From Dryococelus australis (Eukaryota > Arthropoda > Insecta > Phasmatodea > Phasmatidae): a stretch of DNA of 64,000 bases. Numbering within the stretch: position 1 is the stretch's first letter; every line of letters starts with the position of its first letter. The DNA lies in NCBI GenBank assembly GCA_029891345.1, contig CM057002.1, forward strand, positions 58,952,777 through 59,016,776, in the 5' to 3' direction. Below the pieces are notes generated by a model. That model did not search any database, had not been told where the DNA came from, and worked only from the letters and a program-made list of their open reading frames with translations. A program made the translations under genes and the position numbers. This document shows positions 35,690-47,689 of the stretch, in pieces.

Positions 35690-36125
35690 CTCCAGGCGCC
35701 CCCCCCCCCCCCCCCCCACCAGCTGTGAGAGGTTCGCCACTAATGAACGACGGGGACGGGCGTCAGCGCTCCGGCCGTCTCGACGTTAATTTCGTCGTGT
35801 CGCAGAACAAGGGCGGTAGGGGGGATAGGGGTGGCTAGAGAATGGCAGAATGGTTACCACCGGGGTGAAAGAGGGGAAGGGGGTGTATTAATTACCCTTA
35901 GTGTTCATCGCCTCCTTAACTAGCCGCCCGCGAGATCTAGAGTTTCGCTTTCAGCTCGAGGTCCCTCCGCTCAGCTTGATCGGCGTCGAGTGTCCGTCGT
36001 GAGTTCTACGTTAAAGGCCGTTACACAATTGATAACTTTAACATCTGACGTTAGGATTTGACTCCACGTTTGCATACCGACGTGTTGTTTCTTATGGAGG
36101 ATGACACAATGGAACTTGTCACAGG
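35690..36125 (+). promoter_or_regulatory. GC-rich island with possible promoter and first coding exon
   Basis: A CpG-rich stretch, beginning with a 19-base C run at 35699-35717, includes an initiator-like GCTCAGCTTGATCGGC (about 35969). ATG at 36095 follows, opening a short frame MEDDTMELVT that reaches CACAG/GTAAAG, a fair splice donor with the exon ending near 36125. No downstream exon was identified, so the gene, if real, is unknown. Seen: base composition, ATG and donor. Inferred: promoter and exon. Confidence 0.3.
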
Positions 36126-36960
36126 TAAAGTCAAGCACTCTGGATTTTACAATTTCGAAAAGATGAAATTTAAAGTCGAAGTCAAACAGTCATTTTGCCG
36201 AGAATCCAACAAGGTTATGTGGAAAGTGCGTTGTTTTATTGTAGAGCGATTTTAATCTCGGTATATTAAACAAAGCTCTTCTTAAATTAAATAAATGGCA
36301 AACAAATATAATGTGAAGAGGAAAAATATGAATGGACATATTTTAATAAAGTAGAAAAATTAGTTTTTTGTTTTGAAATGAACTTTCAATATAAATTTTA
36401 CACCCATTTAAAAAAAAAAAAGGTACGTTAAATGCGTTCCTGAATAATATAATTATTTTCATAACAAGATACACATTTTTGCGAAGCTCGCAGAACCGAT
36501 GTTCAATTGTCGGAACTCTGACTTTACAATATTGTATTATGTATTGATGGTTTCGTCAGAGGAAAGGAAACGTAAAGTCAAATGCTAAAGATTTCTATTG
36601 TGTAAGGAGCTGAAGGCTGACGCCTGGTTTGAAACCAATGAGGATTTGGTATAGGGAATTACATGTAAATGAAATTCTGTTTTTCGAAGCCAATTTTGGA
36701 GATATGAACTTGATACAGAAGCCTAAGTGTGAGAAATGATACTCTCAATCTCAGTATCGAGGCAAATATAACAATTTGTCTCTCAGTAATCTTTTATGTT
36801 ATTTTTAAGTTTCCTCATATTTCTAGGAACCAGGCTATACATTAATGTTACAGAAGGCATCGATGATAGCAAAGAACCGCGTTTTTCTCTGCTCAAAAAG
36901 CTCCTGGTGGTATATAGCGATCTTTAACAGGAACGCCGAAAAACCAAATTTCATTAATAG
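36126..36960. other. No recognised gene
   Basis: AT-rich sequence. If the upstream exon is real, this would be intron. Confidence 0.35.
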
Positions 36961-37182
36961 TGCAAGTGAGCACTTTTGAAAGCCCTCTCATTCGGAATAA
37001 TAGTTAATACATATATTTTATTTTAGCCTTAGGCGTTTGACTGTCGTGTGCGGTGGAACACACACACTGTGTTTATTACTTACATGGCAACATTTATTTT
37101 AAAATGTGGTTATAAGATAAGCAATGTCTGAACGGAAAAAGTAACTAGGGCCTCAAAAGTGCTCACTTTACCGTGAACAGCA
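36961..37182 (-). mobile_element. Short MITE, class D, copy 3
   Basis: Inverse orientation. Ends are GTGAGCACTTTTGAAAGCC (left, slightly truncated) and CTTTACCGTGAACAGC (right). The interior shares the CACTGTGTTTATTACTTAC block with its relatives. Confidence 0.85.
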
Positions 37183-37336
37183 TATACCAAATTCTCGCTG
37201 CATTCAAACGTGGCAACAGCCTTAAGGGAGATTACACCTCGCCATCTTGGATTTTTATAATTTTTGGAATATATATATGTATATACATACACATACATAC
37301 ATATAATAGTACTATAGGTTTTGTATTGACATTTAC

Positions 37337-37410
37337 TCAAGGACCCTTATCGGCTCTCAGGACCTCTGTGTTAAGAGCCATTCAAATCTCTTCACTCACT
37401 CACTTCACTT
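37337..37410 (+). mobile_element. 3' fragment of SINE family 1
   Basis: GGCTCTCAGGACCTCTGTGTTAAGAGCCA followed by CAAATCTCTTCACTC matches the tail of the complete SINE at 52034-52279. Confidence 0.7.
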
Positions 37411-37943
37411 TATTGAAGGACAGACTCAGGACATTCCTTTGTGCTTTTCTGAAGTTATTCTTCCTTAGTTTAGCTAGTATAGTTGCCAGCAAGGAAAAAT
37501 CATTCACTTTTCCCTAGCTGCTACTAGTTAAAAATTAATATAGGCAGTGAAAACATAACAACATGATAACGGTCGAGAAGTTATTGCCATGCCTGTCGTC
37601 CCAACAAAAATTAATTAAACCTACTTACATGAAAGTCATAGCGACAAATGGATAGAATTAAAACGACGAGGATTAATCCCTCCCTAGTTCTAATATAGGT
37701 CTCACCGTCAAGCATTTATGCCTAATCTAATATTTTCAAGAACTATGCAATATTCCAATGCAAATTTTTTTAATGAAAGAAATAAAAGTAGGTATTTGGT
37801 TGCAGATTCGTAATTTGGTTATTTAAACAAGTGCGGTCATTAGAAAGTGTAGGAATCAACAAAAAAATCGCTGTGAGTAGCCCCCCCCCCCCCCCCAATT
37901 TACGATATTTATTCTGATGTAAAATATTGTCTTAAACTATATA
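37411..37943. other. No recognised gene; 16-base C run at 37881-37896
   Basis: AT-rich sequence with a long C homopolymer. Confidence 0.4.
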
Positions 37944-38340
37944 GGCTATTCACAATAAAATGAGCACTTTTGAAAGCCCTGCTTAAGATCTGCTTGTATG
38001 CACGTTGTGTGTTCTTCCGCCTTATGTAATATTGACATTCCTATGGCCTCGTCGTTTTCTTCATGCGTCGGTCAAGTGAAACTGTAAAATTATTAGAAAA
38101 GTAAATATTTTACAAATCTGCTAATTTTTACACTTCGATGTAATAAAAAAAAATCCAGTGAGCGATAAAATAATTTAAGTTATCACAAATGATCACCTAA
38201 CACTTTTATTCTATGTTAATATATGGAACTACTTTCCTTCCATCGTTGCCAACTTTACAGGGCGCACGTCACTCAGTGCGCCCGTCAGTGGCTTTTTTCT
38301 AAGGTTGATTTCAAAAGTGCTCACTTTAACGTGAACAGAC
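37944..38340 (+). mobile_element. MITE class A, copy 6
   Basis: Begins GGCTATTCACAATAAAATGAG and ends CACTTTAACGTGAACAG. It has the standard interior, with about 25 bases missing near the 3' TIR. Confidence 0.9.
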
Positions 38341-39328
38341 TTCCCCTTGTCCTACGAGTCATCAGGGTAATATGTATCGAAAATAAATCTGAAATTGAAC
38401 CCCGATGGCACAGGAAATCGATGTAACCAAGATGGCGACTGCCCCTTCCCCTTAAGTGGGGTTGGAGGTGTAGTGCGGCCGGCCGGCTATTCCAACTGCC
38501 GTCACGAGGAAATCTACGGCGCCCCGTGCCACCCTGAATAATGCATCACGTGGACGAGGTGGGCGCGGACGGGCGACAGAATGTGAAAGGGGGGTGGGTG
38601 GGTAAAACAGTCGGATTTCGCCACCGGGGGGTGCACCCCACACTCATTTCACACGTGAAAATACGACCCCGTGGAATTCGAGAATATATATATATATATA
38701 TATCTTTTATGTCTTCCCTACATATCTTTTATGTCTTCCCTTTTTCCAAACCATGTACCCTTCCCTTCTTCCATCGGAGTAACCAAAATGTTGGGAAATG
38801 CCCCTCCCCCCCCCCTCCATTTTTTCTCTTCTTACCCTGGAGAAGAAATACGCCTAAGCACTTTGTGAGAATCACGGAGAAAAGAAATATGCCAGATTTG
38901 CAATACTCTTACATACCACAAATAAACAACTTCAACTAAATTCTTCTTGTGTAAAGATTAATATAATAAATCGATGTGTTTACATGAACCGGCTTTCATA
39001 AACATTAGATTTTATCGCCCTGTCACGCGTCTATACATTTGGCTGTTATCGCCTTCCATCAGGTGTCAACATTGACCCAACTAAGATGAATCTTTTTTTT
39101 TTTTTTAGTCGAAAGTATACTTCAGCGACTTCCGTTCCGACCCTGAGAGTGTAGAAAACAAGAACGGTGCAACTTAATTTAAGCACTTGAACACATTGTA
39201 AGGCTGTTAGACACACGGCAACACTTCACCAGTGTTTACGTTACATGAAATAAATTTACCGGCGTAGATTTTTTTTCCCCCGTATGCTGATTTCAAAAGT
39301 GTTGAATTAACCGTACACCTTGATCATA
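38341..39328. other. Unassigned; GC-rich patch 38450-38680
   Basis: Includes a (TA)n run at about 38684-38703, a C-rich tract near 38800 and a small direct repeat (CTTTTATGTCTTCCCT, twice at about 38704-38740). No family is recognisable in the 132-codon frame at 38541-38939. Confidence 0.35.
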
Positions 39329-39383
39329 GTCCATTCACGATTACTTCAAACTTTTCTGAAGCCCTGCTAAGTTCTACTTTCAG

Positions 39384-39576
39384 CACTGTAAAAAAAATCT
39401 GAGTAAAATTCCCTTACAGGTAAGGGACGCTAATTACCTCTACAAGTAAGGTATTATTCCCTAATCGTAACGAGAAAAGACCTAATAAAAGTGGTGGAGA
39501 ATCCCATACAAGTAAGGTAATATTAACATAAATTGTATATATAATATTATATAAAAAATTACAGGTATAATTACAT

Positions 39577-39608
<32 letters not shown>

Positions 39609-40208
39609 CTGTAGCCTCTGACAAAAGCGTAAGCGAAATCTTAACTCTAAAATCCTCGACCGTAGCTGGTGGGTAGGCGCAAACCACAGCCCTCTATTAC
39701 GATAGGCCGATGCGCTATCCATTACACCACGACAACATGACATCGAAAGTAAATATTAGTGTGTTAAACGGTTGTTTTTTTCCGCCTGTCCTCCCACTTA
39801 GCTGTTGAGACAATGCTGAAGAGATGCACACGTCATAATGTAATTTTCCCGTCAATTTATGGGATTTTCCACTGCTACGTTAATGGATTTTACTCCAGAG
39901 TGCGGTAATTATATCTTGCATATAAAGAGCCATGTTGGACAGCTTGTATGAATAGACAATAAAAATTAATTTTAAGGTACAAAATATATATTATACAATT
40001 ATCAAATAGTTACAAATCGACTAGGAGATCCACACGTTGTAAGGTAATTCTCCCATCCATGTATGGGATTTTTCACTACCATGTACGTGAATTTTACTCC
40101 AGAGAGCGATAATTTTACCTTGCAAGTAAGGAAAACTATGTTTCTCCCACAAGTTTGCGAATATTACCTTACACTTGTCAGGTAGTTCTAACATTAATTT
40201 TTACAGTG
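39384..40208. mobile_element. CACTG-ended (CMC/CACTA-like) element, copy 2
   Basis: 825 bp, CACTGTAAAAAAA to TTTTTACAGTG, flanked by AG at 39382-39383 and 40209-40210, a 2-bp duplication supported by the uninterrupted class C copy. It shares the GTAAGG/CCTTAC subterminal motifs and the tRNA-like minus-strand segment (GTGGTGTAATGGATAGCGC, about 39710-39731) with copy 1. A poly-T run of about 29 bases lies inside. No transposase. Confidence 0.85.
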
Positions 40209-40317
40209 AGGACATTCCTCCGCCTCGTGCAGCGAAGCTTAACCAAGTCTAGGGAAGTCCACCACAGGGACAGCGTACCGCGTTCATTCGACACTCAGTT
40301 TAATAATATTTTGCCTA

Positions 40318-41005
40318 AAGCCCCTGTCACACTGTCAAATGTTTCCTTCAAACTGCTTCCAATAAGTTTGGTCAAATAGAGTTGAACAGCTGTGACGTCA
40401 TCGAAACGTCATAGACGCCGCCATATTTGTCTGAAAAAGTTAGATGGCTTCAGTTATCATCAAACATTTGAAAATTGGACGTGTTCTAAAATTTCTTTGA
40501 TGTTTGACGGTCTCAGCCAATCAGAATCATGCACGAAAAAAATATTGACGTCAAGAAACTTTAAAATAATGAACAATTGCTGGAAACGAAGTAAATTATG
40601 AAGATTTTATTTATGTAGAAGCTGCGAGGGCCTGGGTGATATTTTTAATGAATTTTGCATATAAAATACGAACACAGGGGCATTAAATTTCATTGTGCAG
40701 GAAACATCTCTGCAAAAAAAAAAATAGTAAATGCTCGAAAATAAGTTACAGCATTTCTCGTATTCTTCCTGTAATGGACTGCATGGAAAAACAAAAGCAA
40801 TATCTCACTATGAAAATACTTTTGAAATAATAATTCGAATTGGTTTCTTCCAGTAAAAATTTTTAGTGCCATACATTTTCAAACACATTCAAGATTATTT
40901 GATAAAATTTGTTGGAAGGAAAAAAAAATTGATGGCCATATTTTGTCTTCAAATTTTATTGTCAAATAAAGTTGAAAGCGAAAATTTGACAATGTGACAG
41001 GAGCT
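40318..41005. mobile_element. Harbinger/PIF-like non-autonomous element, 688 bp
   Basis: The left end AGCCCCTGTCACACTGTCAAA and right end TTTGACAATGTGACAGGAGCT form an inverted repeat of about 21 bases. TAA flanks it at 40315-40317 and 41006-41008. The single-TAA empty site is present in class C copies 1 and 2. Its terminal sequence differs from that of the Harbinger-like element at 13841, so it is another family. Confidence 0.85.
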
Positions 41006-41270
41006 TAAGAACTATCTCTTACTAGCCATCACCAACACACCTATTATTTCTCTGTTTTTGTTCATGTTAATTATAAATGAAATATTATAATTTGCAAATA
41101 AAATATACGTGAAAGTTAAATTTAACCAAATACAAGGTACTGTTATGTTAACACAAGTATAAACGCTTGTGATACATGACATATTTAGGTGACGAGGAAG
41201 CACGTCATACATGGGGTGATTTTACAAAGGTTTGATTCAAAAAGTGTGAAGAAACCGTGATTATGCTATA

Positions 41271-42040
41271 GAAGACAGCATTTTACGCTCGCCGAGCCCG
41301 AAACGTCGTTAGTTTTCAAATATTTATGTCACGAAGATTAAATCTGATAGACACAGTAAATACATTCTAGTAATTCTAATAATCACGTAAAAATCACTGA
41401 TGAATTTTTCTAAATTTAAATCATGCTTTGTAAGTGTGGCGTGTTCTTTGTAGAAAGTACAGTCATCAAAATCCTTATTGTGACTTTTGGGGCACACTAT
41501 GCAATGCACCTATGTACGATTCGCAGCTAAATCAATACTTTTGAAAAAAAAAAAAAACCTTTCCGTAACCACCACATGTAATTTCAAGAACACATTGCGG
41601 GGCAAGCTGTTAATAAGGTTGGCAGCTATGTAAAAACAAAAGTAGTTCCATGATTTAATGACGTCTTAAAATGATAATGTAAAACAAATGTATACATTGA
41701 AACTAGAATTTTTTTTTTCCTTTGGCCTCTGTTCGTTTTATACTCAAGAGCATGAGTATTTGCATATATGCATTCGTAACAATCTCACAGTATTCCTTTA
41801 TCGCTGCAAGAACATTATCATCGGATCGATGTTGATTAATAATTTAGAATGACACGGAAGAATAAAAAAAAGGACAGAAAAGTATATCCTAACCAGGGCT
41901 TTACAAAATTCTCAGTTAACCTCGAAGACTTTCTGCCTTACATCAACAGCATTAGACTACTAGATTTTGCAATATTTCGTATCTAATAACAGGATGCTGC
42001 GTTCCCGTGCACGTTATACAAACGCCATTCCTTCAAGACA
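41271..42040. other. No recognised gene
   Basis: AT-rich sequence. Confidence 0.35.
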
Positions 42041-42200
42041 GATTAGGCTGGACACACAATAGTCCGTCGCATCCGTCAGTCATCCGTCCATCCGGCGGCC
42101 ACTTTATTCTCTATCCGTCCGTCCGTCAAATATTTACCAAACTTCAACTTTCGACGGGACGGACGGATGAGCCACCGCCTTCTGACGACATTCCTCAGAT
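42041..42200. repeat. GTCCGTC-rich element, copy 1
   Basis: The text GGCTGGACACACAATAGTCC-GTCGCATCCGTCAGTC is rich in GTCCGTC/GACGGAC in both orientations. It matches, inverted, the block ending at 47205. This is probably one end of a TIR element; the boundaries are not resolved. Confidence 0.45.
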
Positions 42201-42877
42201 GGGAGTACGCATTTTGAAATAAAATGCAAGACGGTGGATCTGTCAGGGGCGAAGTGTCCATGGAAGCATTGCTTCCCCTTTAATTTCAGTCCGTCAAATA
42301 ATAATCACTCTGACAATTTGCAGCCGAATATCTTTAGTTTATTTATTTATTTTTTTTGCAAAACTGGGCTGGTTCACCATCGAACACAAAATATTTTCTA
42401 ATTGTGCGGTAAATGGCGGTTCGTGTCTCCCGACGTTCTCTGTGTGTCGTGGAAGCAACTCTAGAGTGCTATGAGTACGACTGCTGGAGGCCAGTGCGGT
42501 GATCGAACCAGTGGTGCCATCTGTCGCAGGGCGGAGGAATTAGGGACCCGTGGAAGCAACGAGACGACCTGCGTACGGCACGATGTTAGCCGAGTGGCGA
42601 CCGAACTTCTACGAGCAGTCAAAATATCGACCGTTTTTGTCTGGTTTGTACAACAACCAACTATGTGGTTTTCGCGCGCGTATTGGATAATTATACGTAA
42701 AATGTGTTAACTAAGGCATGTCGGGTGAACGGTTCGTGCATTCGTATTTTAATTTTGTTCCTTCTTTATTTGAAACGTTGCTTCTCAGCTTTCCTTTAAC
42801 TTAAAATACTTGTGATACAACTGAACCTTGTGAGTGGTTATTTACGGGAATATGCGTGACTGCAACATTCAACTATA
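42201..42877. other. No recognised gene; GC-richer 42400-42700
   Basis: A 79-codon frame at 42471-42710 has no recognisable motif. Confidence 0.3.
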
Positions 42878-43111
42878 GACCGTTCACAGTAAAGTGAGCA
42901 CATTTTAAGGCCCTCCCAACATGCATTAACCATTAATAAATATGTTTTATTGCATGCTCAGACGTTAAATTTTAAGAGTGGTGAATTTTATACACTGTGT
43001 GTATCGATCACATTGCACTGTTTATAATAAAAAGAGACGGCAAAATAAAAATTGGCTCGAAGGAAAATTTTAGCAGGGCGTTAAGAAGTGCTCACTTCAC
43101 CGTGAACGGCC
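42878..43111 (+). mobile_element. Short MITE, class E, copy 1 (234 bp)
   Basis: Ends GACCGTTCACAGTAAAGTGAG and CACTTCACCGTGAACGGCC. Interior matches 54415-54648 (GGCCCTCCCAACATGCATTAACCA). Confidence 0.9.
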
Positions 43112-43753
43112 TATGCCAACTGTTATTCATTAAGAAGTTAAGAAATTGCCTTGGTTTATTTTAATTTTAAAATATTTAAGGTAAGTGCAGAATGTGCTTG
43201 CTTGTTAGTTAAATTTCAGTTCGCTACCGTACAACTCGCTTGGCTGCTTAAAAAGTGTCTGAAACAATCACTACTCCAAAATTGCGTTAGATTCTCGGCA
43301 TGAAACATAAAACCAAAATTCGAATCCTCAAACCCATGGCATAGTAAATATCGATTGTTTTGAATTTTGTTAGGGCATTTACCTTAAACTTGTTGTTTAA
43401 AATGTAAGATACTCTTCGAAACAGTTCGTTTTTGGTAATTACGTCACCCACGATGTCAAAATTCAATATATATATTTATATAGTCAGGACGAGGCGGGGT
43501 GTTTTTTAATTGATGGGTCATTAAGTTAATTGTACTATAAATACAATATTACGTAAGATATACAGTGTCCACATCTATGAGCTGACTTTTTTTTAAATTT
43601 AGAATAATACTAATAGTCTAATACTTTTGACTTATTTTTAGCAATGAAAGATTTCATAAACCTATAGTGCGAATGGCCTTCCTCTGTAGCCAATGACAGG
43701 AGCGTTTCGCTTGCATGTTCACCTCTGCCGGCAAGTCATGGAGTTAAACTGGC
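43112..43753. other. 5' flank of the hAT remnant
   Basis: No gene. The left terminus of the hAT element should lie here, but no convincing terminal inverted repeat could be paired with the right side. Confidence 0.35.
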
Positions 43754-45893
43754 GTGGCTGTGAAAATTGACCAACGTAAGTGCATGATACGTGAAGTTAT
43801 ATCTTCTTTCTATTTAGTTTATAGTTTACTCAACAAAATAAACGGTTCAGACGATGTTCCGTCAAGTTCTGTAGAAGTGAATGATTGTAAGTGCGCTGTA
43901 GAAAAAATTTTACAACACTCATTTAGTTCTTTACCGTACGAAATTAAAAAAGACATAATCAGGTGTGGGAAACCAACTCCTGATCTCAACATACATACGA
44001 AAACAAAACAGTGTGTGCGACATTTTAATGCTAGTTTTTACGAGACAGTTTGGCTTACTGGGTGCAAGAAATTTCAGAAGTTATACTGTTGGCCATGTTT
44101 ATTATTTCCCTCTGAAAAAAGTGTTTGGGGGCAATCTGGGTTTAGGATTTAAACAACTTTCATAAATCGGTTAAAAGGCACGAACTCAGTAAATCGCATT
44201 TAGTGTCGCTGCAACAGTTTGGTAAAACTAGAATTGAGTTCTGTTTAAGTGACCAGTTCAGGTTAAATACTCATAAACACAATGAAAATGTCAAAAAGAA
44301 TAGACATATTTTGGGTCGTTTGACTGATGTTACCTGTTACATGACGAGTCTTCAAATTCTTTAAATAAAGGAAATTTTGTTGAACTTGTTTATGCTTTTA
44401 GAGAAATGGACAGTAATTTGAAAAGCCATTTAGAATATTCCACAGTTTTTTCTGGTCTGTCAAGAGACTTACAAAATGATTTGATTCAGTCTATTTGCGA
44501 TGTAGTGTTACAAAGTATCAGGATGCAAATCGAGAAAACCTAGTCTGTAGGAATAATATTGACTAGTGATATTAGTTGTGATCGGTCTGCTAGGGCCTTA
44601 TCAGAGCACGTGTTTCGTGTTTTAAGTGATTTCAAATGCTTTGACAAATTAGTAGCACAAACATATGATGGTGCTGCAGTCATGGCAGGTGAAGTAAATG
44701 GACTTCAATCACTTGTAAGAGTGAAATGCAGTGAGGTCATTTTTGTACATTGTTTTGCGCATAGACTAAATTTGGTTTTATCAGATTCAGTCAGCCACAT
44801 CAACCAGTGCCGAAGGTTTTTCATGACACTTGCAAGATGTGAAACTTTCTTCTCTAAGTCAACAAAGAGAACATATGCTTTAGATCAAGAAGTTAAGAAA
44901 CTATTTCCTAGTGCCTCTCCCACTCGTTGGAATTTTTAACAGTAGGCTTGTTGAAACTGTTAGTGAATAAAAAGCTTAAATAGAAAACATGTTGGAACTA
45001 ATGATTGAAAATGCTGACAAATGGTAGAGTGAAACTCTGCTAAGTGCTCGCGGGATGTTATTTAGCTTACGAGATTTTGATTTCATTTTCCTATTGCATG
45101 TTTTTTCCACTATTTTCCCGATGACAAAATGTACTTTTTCAAGTTTTGCAAAGAAAACGTTTGACATTAATTTGGGAATCTTGAAAATAAATGAGTTCAA
45201 GGACTATTTCCAAAAAACAAAGAGATAATTTTGATTCAATCTGGCAAAAAGTTAGTGAGCATAGAAGCGTAGCAGATGCGCACTAAAACAAAAGATTGCG
45301 AATCAGTCATATTGATGGGGAAGATAGAAAGGCATCATACAGAAGACTGTACTTTGAAATTATTGACGTAATAATATCAAATTTAACGTCCAGATTTTGG
45401 GCAATCGAAAAACTCAGATTTTTAGAACTGTTGGACCCTACAAGATTTGAAACATTTAAGAATGTTTTTCCTGAAGAACGCCTTAGCTGTCTGAAAGAAA
45501 TTTATGGCCGCCATTTCGATTTTTCCAGGTTGCGAAGTGAATTAACGGTTGTTTACTAGACTAATCAGTTTGCTGTTAAGAGCTTTGCAGAACTCCATCA
45601 CTTTCCGAAGTCAGCTGATCTCGACGAGGTTTTTCCCCAGTCTATACACTATCTAGTCTTATTTTCACCATTTCCGTTACGAGTGCATCAGCAGAACGAT
45701 CCTTCTCCACCTTGAAACGCATTAAAACTTATTTGCGAAACTCACAAGGCGAAGGACGACTGTCTTCTCTATTCATACTCAGTGTCGAAAAACAACTCCT
45801 TAATAAGCTGCAAGCACAGGATAGATTTCATGATGACGTAATTGAAGTATTTGCTAAAAAAAAAAACAGACGAATAGATCTGAAATATACATA
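43754..45893 (+). pseudogene. Decayed hAT transposase, ZMYM1-like (TTF zinc finger, DUF4371, dimerisation domain)
   Basis: Successive frames encode an ordered hAT transposase. A TTF-type zinc-finger region (HFNASFYETVWLTGCKKFQ... YCWPCLLF) is at about 43980-44120, followed by DLNNFHKSVKRHELSKSHL. Then come HDESSNSLNKGNFVEL (about 44343-44390), QTYDGAAVMAGEVNGLQ and VHCFAHRLNLVLSDS (44660-44790), SPTRWNF (about 44920), and a C-terminal dimerisation block near 45690-45830 (SAERSFSTLKRIKTYLRNS). At least five stops or frameshifts and an internal deletion near 44343, between the CY motif and the HDES segment, show it is inactive. It moved as a cut-and-paste element in the past. Terminal repeats are not identified. 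Confidence 0.85.
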
Positions 45894-46355
45894 AATAAGT
45901 AATCTGCAAATAACAATATGTTCATCAACGGACTCGTTCAGTAAGTAATCTTATATTTTATTTTTGTTTTGTGTTAATTTGTTTGTTTTGATATAGGCCT
46001 AAGTGTCTCTTTTTGACTGGGAAACAGGATGTTCAAAAACGTGTGTTATATAGGCCTATGTGGTTTTAGTTTTAAATCAACGCATATTTTTAAACTTATG
46101 ATATCGTCAGCATGTGTGCCTTACATGGGTTAGGCAGTGTCGCAGATAAGATGTAAATGTTTTTAATGTTAGCCTGTTATTTGGTTTCGTGCTGTTCGCT
46201 AGCTTTTCCAAGACAAAAGTGTTTAATTCTATATTAATTATGGTTTTAAAATTTCACTAGGACTTTATTGAGTGTTGTTAGGTCATTAATTTAAATTACA
46301 ATACACCAACTAACTTGGCATTGAACATCGGCCGCATATAAAGTTCGCAAGAAAA
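45894..46355. other. 3' flank of the hAT remnant; no gene
   Basis: AT-rich sequence. Confidence 0.35.
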
Positions 46356-46772
46356 GACTGTTCACGATAAAGTGAGCACTCTTGAAATCAACCTTAGAAA
46401 AAAGTCACTGCCCCTGCCTGCATGTATTTTAACGGGCGCACTGAGTGACATGCGCCCAGTAAAGTTAGTAATGATGGATGGAAAGTAGTTCCATAACATA
46501 ATGTCGAATAAAAAGTGTGCGGTAACGATTCGTGATAACTTAAATTATTTCTTTCGCTTCTAGTTTTTTTCATGCATCGGAGTGTAAAATAGAACAGATT
46601 TGTAACAAATTTACTTTGTCAATAACTCCACAGTTTCACCTGACCGACGCATGAATAAAGTGATGAGGCCCGTGGCAACGTTAATTTTACATAAGGCGGA
46701 AACATACAAAAAGTGCATACAAGTAGATTTCAAGCAGGGCTTTCAAAAGTGCTCATTTAACCGAGAACAGCC
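46356..46772 (-). mobile_element. MITE class A, copy 7
   Basis: 417 bp, GACTGTTCACGATAAAGTGAG to GCTCATTTAACCGAGAACAGCC, inverse to copy 4. Confidence 0.9.
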
Positions 46773-47095
46773 TATGCATACTGACTTAAGGAGAGTATCA
46801 ATAAACCAACAAGTTAAATTTGTCGATATTTAACTAATGGTCGTTACTTTCAGAATTTTCACAAAATGTACGTTTTCTGTTTTGCACTAATAGCTTCCCC
46901 TTCTTAAAATCTCGCCACTGGGATCTGTCCTTACTTACATTTGGTAGTAAATTCAGAAATTTAAAATGCAAAAAAGAAAATCATATATTCTTATTGCGTA
47001 AAAAAATATATATATTCGCAAACTATTTTTTTTCTTGAAAATGTATTTTTAACCGAAATATAACTCCAGGGAAAGAATGATCGTGATGTGTAGTT

Positions 47096-47205
47096 GTTAC
47101 ACTAAAATTTTGCCGCAAGGAAGGATTGACTGACGACGGATGACTGCCGGACGGGCGACTGACGAATGCGACGGACAATTGTGAGCCCCGCGTTGATTTA
47201 AAAAC
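47096..47205. repeat. GTCCGTC-rich element, copy 2 (inverse)
   Basis: GGACGGGCGACTGACGAATGC followed by GACGGACAATTGTGAGCC is the inverse of the head of 42041-42200. Confidence 0.45.
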
Positions 47206-47265
47206 TATCATGTAAAAAAAACGCACGAATCTATCCTACTATTCAAGACAACACCGTCGACTATA

Positions 47266-47668
47266 GGCTGTTCACGATAAAGTGAGCACTTTTGAAATGA
47301 ACCTTTAAAAAAAGTTACTGCTCCTGAATGCAGATATTTTAATGGACGCACTGGGTGACATTTGCACAGTAAAGTTAGTAACGATGGATGGAAAATAGTT
47401 CCATATCATACGTCGAATAAAAAGTGTTAGGTAACCATTTGTGCTAACTTAAAATTATTTATTTCGCTTTCTGTGTGTTTTTTTTTTTTTTTTTTTTTCC
47501 ATCGAAGTGTAAAAATGAGCAGATTTGTATAATGTTAAATTTCCCAACAATTTCACCGTTTCAGTCGACCGACGCATGAATAAAATGATGAGGCCCATGG
47601 CAATGTTAATTTTACATAGCAGATCTAAGCAGGGCTTTCAAAAGTGTTCATTTTTACCGTGAATAGCC
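47266..47668 (-). mobile_element. MITE class A, copy 8
   Basis: 403 bp, GGCTGTTCACGATAAAGTGAG to TTTACCGTGAATAGCC, flanked by TATA on both sides. A T run of about 20 bases lies in the centre. Confidence 0.9.
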
Positions 47669-47689
47669 TATATCACCGAGTACTGTAAA

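Larger units (their letters stand above)
39329..41270 (+). mobile_element. MITE class C, copy 4, interrupted by two other transposons
   Basis: Three pieces of class C appear in order and inverse to copy 2: 39329-39383 (GTCCATTCACGATTACTTC... to CTACTTTCAG), 40209-40317 (AGGACATTCCTCCGCCTCGT... to TTGCCTAA) and 41006-41270 (TAAGAACTATCTCTTACTAG... to AAACCGTGATTATG). The gaps are filled by a CACTG element and a TAA-flanked element. Removing both restores a continuous class C element. Confidence 0.85.
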
